This document shows positions 17,241 through 24,647 of a DNA stretch of 64,000 nt, piece by piece. This DNA comes from Ideonella sp. (GTDB lineage Bacteria; Pseudomonadota; Gammaproteobacteria; Burkholderiales; Burkholderiaceae_C). Location: positions 310,001 to 374,000 of the forward strand of contig NZ_JADJDO010000004.1 of the NCBI RefSeq assembly GCF_016702655.1. The letters are read 5' to 3'. The notes under the pieces were generated by a model. It had not been told where the DNA came from. It ran no database searches and saw only the letters and a list, made by a program, of their open reading frames with translations. Positions within the stretch are counted from its first letter, which is position 1. The number at the start of each line of letters is the position of its first letter. Both the position numbers and the translations under genes were made by a program.

Positions 17241-17873
17241 TCAATCGAGCTTGAACACGAACTCCTGGTCGGCGACGTGATCACCGCTGCAGGTGTACTG
17301 CATCATCGCCTCCTTGACGGCGTCATCGAACAGGCCGCGCGGACTGGAACTGCGGATCTCGACTTCGACCACCTTGCCGCCGCGGATCGTCGCGCGCGCG
17401 ACGACGGTGCCACCGGTTCCGGTCCTGATCGCCTTGCGCGGCATTTCCGGCTGCACCATCTGCGAGCAGATGGTCTTGATGGACACCACAGCCGGCTTGG
17501 GTGCCGGCGCGGGCGGCGCCTTGACCGGCGGCGCCATCGGACGGATGTCGGTCTGCGGCGGCGGCGTCGAGGTGGTGGAGGAGATCACGTTCTGCACCGG
17601 CGGCGGTGTGGCGATCTGCACCTCGGGCGGGGGGATGAACGGCGGCGGCGGTGCCTCGAGCTTGGGCGGCGGCGGCAGCAGCCGCTCGGGCGGTGGCGGA
17701 GGCGGCTTGATCTCCTCGATGACCTTGGTCTCGATCGGCTGCTTGATGACGTCGACGATCTTCTTGCCGAGGCCGGTCACGAGCGCATAGACCACGATCA
17801 CGTGCAGGGCGATCACGATGGCGATGCCCAGCGCATGCTTCTGCGGCTGCGGCCCGCGCGTCGAAAAGTCCAT
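17241..17873 (-). CDS. tonB: Energy transducer TonB
   Basis: A 210-residue inner-membrane protein that links the proton motive force to outer-membrane receptors. The order is a short cytoplasmic start, one membrane helix (LGIAIVIALHVIVVYALV, residues about 15-32), a Pro-rich periplasmic spacer (PPPPPPERLLPPPPK onward) and a C-terminal TonB domain (about 130-210) with GTGGTVVARATIRGGKVVEVEI. The ATG at 17873 follows GGAGA with suitable spacing. It lies directly downstream of the receptor gene but behind a terminator-like hairpin and its own promoter. Confidence 0.93.
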   Translation of the reverse strand: MDFSTRGPQPQKHALGIAIVIALHVIVVYALVTGLGKKIVDVIKQPIETKVIEEIKPPPPPPERLLPPPPKLEAPPPPFIPPPEVQIATPPPVQNVISSTTSTPPPQTDIRPMAPPVKAPPAPAPKPAVVSIKTICSQMVQPEMPRKAIRTGTGGTVVARATIRGGKVVEVEIRSSSPRGLFDDAVKEAMMQYTCSGDHVADQEFVFKLD

Positions 17874-17910
17874 GGTCTGGGATCTCCAGAGAGAACAGGG
17901 CTCGAAGGTT

Positions 17911-17945
17911 AACAAAAATGCCCGCCGGCTTGTGGCCAGCGGGCA
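17911..17945 (-). terminator. Rho-independent terminator in the tonB leader
   Basis: On the minus strand an 11-bp stem (TGCCCGCTGGC with GCCGGCGGGCA, one G-T pair) and a 5-nt loop are followed by TTTTTGTT. It could end the receptor transcript. Because the likely tonB promoter lies upstream of it, it also sits inside the tonB 5' leader. Confidence 0.75.
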
Positions 17946-17981
17946 CGGGGTGGGCACAGTAGTACAGTGGCACCCAGCTTG

Positions 17982-18011
17982 ATTATACAAGCACGATCAC
18001 CGAACCGCCAA
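17982..18011 (-). promoter_or_regulatory. Sigma-70-like promoter for tonB
   Basis: TTGGCG (18011-18006) and a perfect TATAAT (17987-17982) are 18 bases apart on the minus strand. The start site would fall near 17975, about 100 bases before the tonB ATG and 30 bases before the terminator hairpin. Confidence 0.6.
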
Positions 18012-18092
18012 GCGGGCACCTGCAGCGCCGCTCACGCGGCGCGCAGGATGCCGGCTACGGCCGCGCGGCGGCCACCGGTACGAACAGCGCCA

Positions 18093-20858
18093 TCAGAATG
18101 CGAAGCTGCCGGCGAGATAGAAGGTCCGGCCGTACGGGCTCGCGTAGCGCGGGTCGTAGCCGAGTTGGTGCCCGGCACCGCTCGAGCGCAGCGAAAGCGG
18201 CGGCTGCTTGTCGAACAGGTTCTGGATACCGCCCGTCAGCGACCAGTTCTTCGCCGGTGCCCAGCGCACTTGCCAGTCCCAGGTCGTGTGGCTGCGTACG
18301 TCGAGCGCGCCGGCAGTGCAGTTTCCGGTCGCATCGAGGAACACGCAATCCCCCGCGGAGTAGGCTTGGTCGGTGTAGCCGGACTTGTAGTCGGCGGCGA
18401 GCGTGTTCTCCCAGGCACCGGTCTGCAGCGTGGCCTGCCCTCGAATCCTGTTGCGGAAGCTGACCGCGTCGTTGACGCCGAACTTCCCGAGGCTCGTCGT
18501 CCACTGGTCGTCGGTACCCGGCAGCGTGTACTCCGACTTCATCAGGTAGGTTCCGGCCAGGACACCGGTGAACTTGCCGATCGGGGTCGGGCTACGGTAA
18601 GTGAAGTCCCAGTCGATGCCCTGGTTCTTCACCTGCGCGATGTTGGTCGGTGCATCCAGAATCGCGACGTAGGTCTTGCCGTTCGAGCTCTTGAACTTGG
18701 TCGTGTACAGGTCGAGGTACTTGTCGGGGTTGCTCAGAATCAGATCTTCACTGACGCTGCTGATCGCGTCTTCGATCTCGACCGACCAGAGGTTCAGCCC
18801 GACCGAGAAATTCTGCGTCGCCTGCCAGACGCCGCCGATATTCCACTGCTTGGACGTCTCGGGCTCGAGTTGGGGGTTGCCGCCCTGGAACACCTCTTTC
18901 TGCAGGTTGTCGCAGATGTAGCCCGCTGCGATGTAGCCCAGCGGGTCGTAACCGGCGTTGAACGGGCAGTCGTAGGAGCCGCTCGTGACGCCGAAGTCGG
19001 TCTTGGGCCGCGCGATCTGCAGCATGGTCGCGGTCCTGAAGCCGGTACCGTAGGACGCACGCAGCAGCAAGCTCTGGATCGGGTTCCACTTGCCGCTGAT
19101 CTTGTAGGTCGTCTGCGATTGCGTTTCGCCGTACTCGATGCCGCTCGCCTCATCCGTGACGCCGCCCATCGAGTCGTAGCGCAGCGCCGCAGTGACTTCG
19201 ATCGTCTTGCTGAACGGGAACAGCACTTCGCCGAACGCGCCCCAGCCCTTGCGCGACAGATCGAAGCTCGGCTGCGGATCGTCGAACAGGATCTCGGCGT
19301 TGGCGACGGCGCTGTTGGGCGTCTGTTTGTAGCCCGACTGCGTCCAGTCCATGCCCATGGACAGGATCGACGAGCCCCCACCCATCTTGAACAGGTCACG
19401 CTGCGCATTGGCGTCGACGCGGATCATGTCGATGTCGGTCGAGTTGTAGTTGCCCGTGTACTGAGTCGCGTTGAGGGCGGCGAGCTGGTCCGCCGGCATC
19501 GTGCCGAGGGGGTACGGGAACGGGTCGAACAACTGCGCGTCCAGCGCAGCGTTGAACTTGTCCGCGAGCGGGAAGCCCTTCAGGTAGTTCTGATCCTGGT
19601 TCTGCACCGAGTAGGTCAGCGCGGCCGTCATGTCCCAGCCCCAGGCCTGTCCCTCCACGCCGCCGACGGCATGCGTCGCCTTGGTGTTGTATTCGTAGGT
19701 CCGGTTGCCCATGTCGTACAGGCGGTACTTGATGTTGGCGTCGGTCGCGCTCGCGGCCTGCGCCGGCGTCAAGTAGGGCTCGATGTAGGTCGCCCAGTAC
19801 GGATGCGAGGGCAACATCAGGAATTCCGCGGGATACGGCGCGATACGGGCAATCGTGCTCACGTCGGTGTAGGCGAGGTCGGCAAATGCGCGCCAGCCGC
19901 TCTGGCCGAGCTTGACGCTGCCGGTGCCGTACAGCGCCATGCGCTCGACCTCGGGCGCGATCTCGACTGTCGTCGTGTAGTCGAAGTAGCACTGGCCGTA
20001 GTCCACGTGGTCGGCCGGGCAGGTACCGCTCGCTTCCCGGTAGGGGTTGAACGACGTCAGGCGGGTGCTTCCGGCAAAGACATCCACGTTGGGCGGCACC
20101 GAGCGCGACGACCCATTGAAGAAATCGAAGTTCTGATTGCCCTGCGAGCCGGTGATGATGCCGGTCTTGGCGAATTCTCGGTCCTTGGACGCGAGCTGCT
20201 TGGTCTTGTCGTACGAGCCGGCGAGGAAGAACGTGTAGCCGTCTCGGTCGAGGTCGCCACGACCGCCGCTGACAGCGAAATTGAATTGCTCGCCGCCGCC
20301 CTCTTGCGGCGCGCTGTAGCGGGCATCGAACTTCAACGGCGCGGCGCCCGACCTCAGAATGAAGTTGACGACACCGGCAATCGCGTCGGCGCCGTAGATC
20401 GCCGACGCGCCGTCGGTCAGGACCTCGATCCGCTCGATGGCCGCCAGCGGAATCGAGTTCAGGTCGATCGTCGTGCCCGAGTCGGCAGGCGCGACCCGGC
20501 GGCCGTTGAGCAGCACGAGGGTGTACTGCTCACCGACGTCGTGGATCGACGCGGTCGTGATCCCGCCGCCACCGCCACCAACCGAGTCACCGATACTCGT
20601 GAAACCCTGCATCACGGGCAGCGACTGCAGGAACTGCGTGACCGACGTGGCGCCGGTGCGCTCGATGTCCTGCTGCGTGAAGGTCTGGACCGGCAGGACA
20701 CCCTCGCCCTCGATGCGCTTGATTGACGAACCCGTGATCTCGACCCGATCGAGCTTTGCTGGCGTCGTCTCCTGCGCCAGTGCCGGCAAGCCGGAAAGCG
20801 CGAGGCTGCCACCGAACGCGAGCATCAGGCCAGTGCTGAGCTTGGTCTTCTTGAACAT
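18093..20858 (-). CDS. TonB-dependent outer-membrane receptor
   Basis: A 921-residue outer-membrane protein with a signal peptide (cut near LPALAQE, residue 29), a TonB box-like segment (LDRVEITGSSIKR), a plug domain (about 50-180, with LLNGRRV and DGASAIYGADAIAGVVNFI) and a 22-strand barrel ending in YLAGSFAF with the terminal aromatic. The plug type belongs to the large receptor group often used for peptides, carbohydrates or unknown nutrients; the ligand cannot be read from sequence. AGGAG precedes the ATG. It is upstream of tonB-exbB-exbD1-exbD2, which would energise it. Confidence 0.92.
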   Translation of the reverse strand: MFKKTKLSTGLMLAFGGSLALSGLPALAQETTPAKLDRVEITGSSIKRIEGEGVLPVQTFTQQDIERTGATSVTQFLQSLPVMQGFTSIGDSVGGGGGGITTASIHDVGEQYTLVLLNGRRVAPADSGTTIDLNSIPLAAIERIEVLTDGASAIYGADAIAGVVNFILRSGAAPLKFDARYSAPQEGGGEQFNFAVSGGRGDLDRDGYTFFLAGSYDKTKQLASKDREFAKTGIITGSQGNQNFDFFNGSSRSVPPNVDVFAGSTRLTSFNPYREASGTCPADHVDYGQCYFDYTTTVEIAPEVERMALYGTGSVKLGQSGWRAFADLAYTDVSTIARIAPYPAEFLMLPSHPYWATYIEPYLTPAQAASATDANIKYRLYDMGNRTYEYNTKATHAVGGVEGQAWGWDMTAALTYSVQNQDQNYLKGFPLADKFNAALDAQLFDPFPYPLGTMPADQLAALNATQYTGNYNSTDIDMIRVDANAQRDLFKMGGGSSILSMGMDWTQSGYKQTPNSAVANAEILFDDPQPSFDLSRKGWGAFGEVLFPFSKTIEVTAALRYDSMGGVTDEASGIEYGETQSQTTYKISGKWNPIQSLLLRASYGTGFRTATMLQIARPKTDFGVTSGSYDCPFNAGYDPLGYIAAGYICDNLQKEVFQGGNPQLEPETSKQWNIGGVWQATQNFSVGLNLWSVEIEDAISSVSEDLILSNPDKYLDLYTTKFKSSNGKTYVAILDAPTNIAQVKNQGIDWDFTYRSPTPIGKFTGVLAGTYLMKSEYTLPGTDDQWTTSLGKFGVNDAVSFRNRIRGQATLQTGAWENTLAADYKSGYTDQAYSAGDCVFLDATGNCTAGALDVRSHTTWDWQVRWAPAKNWSLTGGIQNLFDKQPPLSLRSSGAGHQLGYDPRYASPYGRTFYLAGSFAF

Positions 20859-21293
20859 ATGGAAACTCCTGAATTGGCTGCAACGAAATGGTCGGTCGAA
20901 CCACCGATTTGCAAGGCACCGGCCCTAGTGCGGACAAGTGAACCGCGTGTGTCCGGACCTTGCATCCGTGTAGCGCGATTTTCACGGCGCGGCGGATCGC
21001 CTCCTGCTAGGGGTTTCCTTGACCGGGCAGGTGCGCCCGCGCAGTTGCGGCAAGTCCTTGCCTGCGCGCACTTGTCCGGAAGCCTTGATTCATGCGGGTT
21101 TGCGGGCCACTCGGCGGCGCGCGGCGAGCTCGGAGCTGGCCCCGATGCTCCGAGACGCGGGGGAGATTCACGGCAACTCGATCATTCTTTCGTTGGTCAT
21201 AAGCAACACGTGACCCCATCGACCGGCGCACCCATGCCCGCCAGCCTTCCGACTCGCAGCCCGGCGCCCCCCCCTCCGCTGCAGCCCCCAGCC
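20859..21293. other. 435-bp region between the receptor and the lipoprotein gene
   Basis: No credible gene. This is the upstream region of the receptor. I find no convincing -35/-10 pair. A 10-bp inverted repeat with arms far apart, CGGACAAGTG at 20931-20940 and CACTTGTCCG at 21069-21078, is the only structure noticed. Confidence 0.5.
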
Positions 21294-21698
21294 CTATTTG
21301 GCCGCAGGCGGTGTACAGCCCGCAACGGGCTCCTGGTGGTCGACCTTGACCGTGAACTCGGCCTCCAGGCGCGAGGTCTTCTCGGCAACGATGTAGTAGC
21401 GCATGCAGGGTCTTACATCGAGCGGAAACTGGCGCGTCTCGTAGGTATCGACGCGCGTCGCAGGCCCCTGGACGAGCAAGGTGTGAAGGCCCGGTTCGAC
21501 GAGCACCGGCGCACGACCGGTGTAACCCTTGCCGTCGACCTCCCGGATAAAGACCGGGTAGGTCTCCGCGTTGGACCTGAAGTATCGGTCGCCAAGGAGT
21601 TCCGAGTAGTGATAGCTGGTGCTGGCGCAACCGGAGAGTGACGCGATCAGCGCAAGTCCCGAAAGGACGGCCAGGTGAATTCGGCGAAGGTGGATCAT
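21294..21698 (-). CDS. Small lipoprotein of unknown function
   Basis: A 134-residue protein with a classic lipoprotein signal (LALIASLSGC, Cys at about residue 24). The mature domain is mainly beta-strand (YPVFIREVDGKGY, LVEPGLHTLLVQGP) and has two later Cys residues (RPCMRYY and VAGCTPP) that could form a disulphide. GAGGAG lies ahead of the ATG. It is monocistronic as far as can be seen. I do not recognise the family; the fold hints at a surface or periplasmic binding protein, which is a guess. Confidence 0.65.
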   Translation of the reverse strand: MIHLRRIHLAVLSGLALIASLSGCASTSYHYSELLGDRYFRSNAETYPVFIREVDGKGYTGRAPVLVEPGLHTLLVQGPATRVDTYETRQFPLDVRPCMRYYIVAEKTSRLEAEFTVKVDHQEPVAGCTPPAAK

Positions 21699-21945
21699 GA
21701 CTGCTCCTCGCGATCTATGGTCGACAACGCAAGGGCGCTTTGCGCAAGCGCGGTCCCTGCGTCTTGGCAAGGACCGGATTTGCGCCGCGGGCCGATTGCA
21801 GCGACCGATAACAGCATAGTCTTGTCGAGGCTCGAGCGCCAAGTCCGTGCGGACTTCCGGCCTCGGGGTTCACGAAACCGTCTTCGCAACCGATGCTCGC
21901 GTAGCCCACTCGGGTAGAGTCTGCGCCCAAAGTCCGACCCTGACC

Positions 21946-22524
21946 ATGCCGACCCGCCAACCCGCCCCCGGCACCGCTCCGGACAAACCCGCAGCCCGGC
22001 GCGTCGTCGACCTCGAGCGCTACGCTCCGGCGCTGCTGAACTGGATCGCGACCAAGGTGTCGCGCGGCGCGTCGCAGCATTACCTGAACGTGTTCGGCGT
22101 CGGCATCGAGATCTGGCGCTGCCTGCTGCTGCTCGCGATCGAGGAGTCGATCTCGGCGCAGCAGGTCTCGCGCATCATCGGCATGGACAAGTCATCGGTC
22201 AGCCGCTGCTTCAAGAGCATGCAGGCCAAGGGCCTGATCACGATGGGGCTCGACGCCACCGACGGCCGGGTGCGGATCGCCACCATCACCGCTCAAGGGC
22301 GTGCGCTGCACGATCGCATGATCGGCATGGCGCTCGAGCGCGACCGGGCGCTGCTCGCGGCATTGAACGACGACGAGCGCGACACCCTGTTCGCGCTGCT
22401 GTGGCGGGTGCACGAGAACCTGCCGGTCGTCGAGCGCATGACCGAGCAGTACATTGCGCTGAACTTTCCCGAGGCTGCCGGGCGCCGAGCGATTGCGCCG
22501 GTCGAGTCCGACGACGACGCTTAG
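21946..22524 (+). CDS. MarR-family transcriptional regulator of the corrinoid operon
   Basis: A 192-residue winged-helix protein. The HTH spans about residues 70-110 (ISAQQVSRIIGMDKSSVSRCFKSMQAKGLI), followed by the wing (DGRVRIATITAQGRAL) and a long dimerisation helix. The ATG at 21946 lacks a strong ribosome site. The gene lies 166 bases upstream of the corrinoid-protein gene on the same strand, and dyads resembling MarR operators lie between the two, so it probably represses the operon and responds to its substrate. That role is inferred from position. Confidence 0.8.
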   Translation: MPTRQPAPGTAPDKPAARRVVDLERYAPALLNWIATKVSRGASQHYLNVFGVGIEIWRCLLLLAIEESISAQQVSRIIGMDKSSVSRCFKSMQAKGLITMGLDATDGRVRIATITAQGRALHDRMIGMALERDRALLAALNDDERDTLFALLWRVHENLPVVERMTEQYIALNFPEAAGRRAIAPVESDDDA

Positions 22525-22585
22525 CAGGCTGCGGGTCGCGGCTGCCATCGCGGGGCAGGTTTTGATCTGGCGCAAACAGACTTGA

Positions 22586-22633
22586 TAGTTGCGGTCGAAA
22601 CTAATTGACATGCAAAGCATATAGACGTTCAAT
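22586..22633 (+). promoter_or_regulatory. Promoter and putative operator of the corrinoid operon
   Basis: TTGACA (22605-22610) and TTCAAT (22628-22633) are 17 bases apart. Directly upstream is the inverted repeat TAGTT-N8-AACTA (22586-22603), and a short palindrome ATGCAAAGCAT (22610-22620) covers the spacer. An occupied dyad next to or between the promoter boxes would block polymerase, which fits control by the upstream MarR protein. Confidence 0.5.
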
Positions 22634-22690
22634 CCAGCCATGTAGTCGTCGCCACCCCCGCCCTCGAGCCCAACGCAGGAGCGCAAGCCC

Positions 22691-23365
22691 ATGACCGACC
22701 ACCCCGCCCCGCTGCCGAACGACGAGGAACGCCAGCTCGTCGAGTGGCTCGCCGACATGAACGAGGACGATGCGCTCGCGCTCGCCAAGCGCATGCTGCT
22801 CGAGGACGGCAAGGACCCGCTGCGCGTGCTCGAGCTGTGCCGCAACGCGATGGACATCGTCGGCAAGCGCTTCGAGGAGGGCGAGTACTTCCTGCCCGAG
22901 CTCGTGCTCGCCGGCGAGATGCTCGAGACGATCGGCGCGATCGCCAAGCCGCTCATCAAGAACGCGCCCGGCGAAGAGGCCAGGAAGCTCGGCAAGGTGC
23001 TGATCGGCACCGTACACGGCGACCTGCACGACATCGGCAAGAACATCGTCAGCTTCATGCTCGACATCAACGGCTTCGAGGTGAAGGACATCGGCATCGA
23101 CGTGCCGGTGCAGACCTTCATCGACGAGATCGGCGCCTACCAGCCCGACGTGGTCGGCCTGTCGGGCTTCCTGACACTCGCCTTCGACTCGATGAAGGAG
23201 ACGATCGCCGCGATCGACGGCGCCGGCCAGCGCGGTGGGCTCAAGATCATGATCGGCGGCGGCCAGATCGACGAGACGGTGCGCGCCTACACCGGCGCCG
23301 ATGCCTTCGGCGTCAACGCCGTCGAGGCCGTGAATCTGTGCAAGCAGTGGATGGAGGCGGCATGA
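22691..23365 (+). CDS. Corrinoid (B12-binding) methyl-carrier protein
   Basis: A 224-residue cytoplasmic protein that carries a methyl group on cobalamin between two methyltransferases. An N-terminal four-helix cap (about 1-90) precedes a Rossmann-like cobalamin domain with the DxHxxG signature, D111-L-H113-D-I-G116 in GTVHGDLHDIGKN; His113 is the lower axial ligand. GLSGFLTLAFDSMK and IGGGQID complete the nucleotide-tail pocket. AGGAG is nine bases ahead of the ATG. It heads an operon with two methyltransferases and an activase, matching the MtvC/MtaC-type component of anaerobic demethylases. Its stop overlaps the next start (ATGA). Confidence 0.93.
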   Translation: MTDHPAPLPNDEERQLVEWLADMNEDDALALAKRMLLEDGKDPLRVLELCRNAMDIVGKRFEEGEYFLPELVLAGEMLETIGAIAKPLIKNAPGEEARKLGKVLIGTVHGDLHDIGKNIVSFMLDINGFEVKDIGIDVPVQTFIDEIGAYQPDVVGLSGFLTLAFDSMKETIAAIDGAGQRGGLKIMIGGGQIDETVRAYTGADAFGVNAVEAVNLCKQWMEAA

Positions 23366-24642
23366 CCGGGGTCTACGAACCCCCGCCTGCGCCGGCCGAG
23401 GCCGAAGCGCGCGCGCTGCACGATGCGCGCCTGCAACGCCTGCTCGACTGCGCCGCGCTCAAGCAGCCCGACCGCATGCCGGTCACCTTCTACGCAACCT
23501 TCTGGCTCGCCAAGTACGGCGGCATCAGCTGCAAGCAGCTGATGCACGACTACGCGCTGCACCGCGAGGTCAGCGAGCGCGCGGTGCTCGAGTTCGAGCC
23601 CGACGCGATCGGCCCGCTGCTGCAGATGAGCGGCATGGGGCGCGCGCTCGAGGCGATCGGTTTCAAGCAGTTGCAATGGCCGGGCCACGGCGTCGGCGAC
23701 CACCAGCCCTTCCAGTACCTCGACCGCGAGTACATGACGGCCGACGAGTACGACGACTTCATCTTCGACCCAACGGGCTTCTATCTACAGAAGTACCTAC
23801 CGCGCGTGGCGAGCGCCTTCGAGGGCTTCGATCAGTTGCCGGTCTTCCCCGGGCTGCACTACTTCCGCCTCGTCAATGGCATCCGACCCTTCGCGCGCCC
23901 CGCGGTGCGCGAATCGTTCGAGAAGCTCGTCGCCGCGGCCGAGGAGTCGGAGCGCTTCTTCCAGCATCATCGGCGTTCAATGCGCGCATGGCCGCGCTCG
24001 GCTATCCGCTGTCCAACGGCGGCAACGCGGTCTCGCCCTACGACTTCATCGCCGACTATTTCCGCGGCGCGACCGGGATGATGAAGGACTTGTACCGCAA
24101 GAAGGACAAGCTGCTCGAACTGCTCGACAAGGCGAGCGTGTTCCTGACGCGCCAGACGATCGCCAGCGCGCAGGCGAGCGGCAATCCGATCGTGATGATC
24201 CCGATCCACTGGGCGCCGGACGCCTTCATGTCGCCCGAAGCAGTTCGAGACCTTCTGGTGGCCGCCGTTTCGCAAGATGATGATCGGGCTCATCGACGCC
24301 GGCCTGATCCCGATGCCGCTGTGGGAGGCCGACTGCACCAAGCGCCTCGAGACCATCAAGGACATCCCGCCCGGCAAGTGCATCTACTGGTTCGAGCGCA
24401 CCGACATGGTCCGCGCCTTCGAGGTGCTCGGCGACACGGTTGCCCTGCGCGGCAACCTGTCGCCCTCGCTGCTGACGACCGGCCAGCCGCACGAGGTCGA
24501 CGCCGCGGTCAAGCATCTCGTCGACGCGGTCTGGGCCAAGGGCGGCAAGCTGATCCTGGACGGCGCCTTCGGCATCCCCGACGAGACGCCGGTCGAGAAC
24601 GTGCGCGCGATGTTCGGCGCCGCGCGCAAGTACGCCGGCTGA
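23362..24642 (+). pseudogene. URO-D-family corrinoid methyltransferase, two frameshifts
   Basis: Read across the frameshifts, the product is about 427 residues of the uroporphyrinogen-decarboxylase-like (MtaA/CmuA/MtvB) methyltransferase group, which moves a methyl group between a substrate and a corrinoid protein. The first frame runs to about 23970 (YLDREYMTADEYDDFIFDPTGFYL), the next from 23976 to 24236 (MAALGYPLSNGGNAVSPYDF), and the original frame returns at 24238 (MMIGLIDAGLIPMPLWEADC). This equals a one-base loss at 23971-23975 and a one-base gain at 24237. As sequenced, translation would stop at 24081. Length and conservation on both sides are otherwise normal, so these may be sequencing errors or a recent inactivation. 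Start overlaps the corrinoid-protein stop. Confidence 0.8.
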
Positions 24643-24647
24643 ACGCG

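Noticed and set aside
17967..20726. Plus-strand open frame of about 919 codons opposite the TonB-dependent receptor
   Set aside because: Shadow frame created by third-position GC bias in the receptor gene.
20931..21078. Ten-base inverted repeat CGGACAAGTG / CACTTGTCCG as a receptor operator
   Set aside because: The arms are about 130 bases apart and no promoter is evident; chance in GC-rich DNA cannot be excluded.
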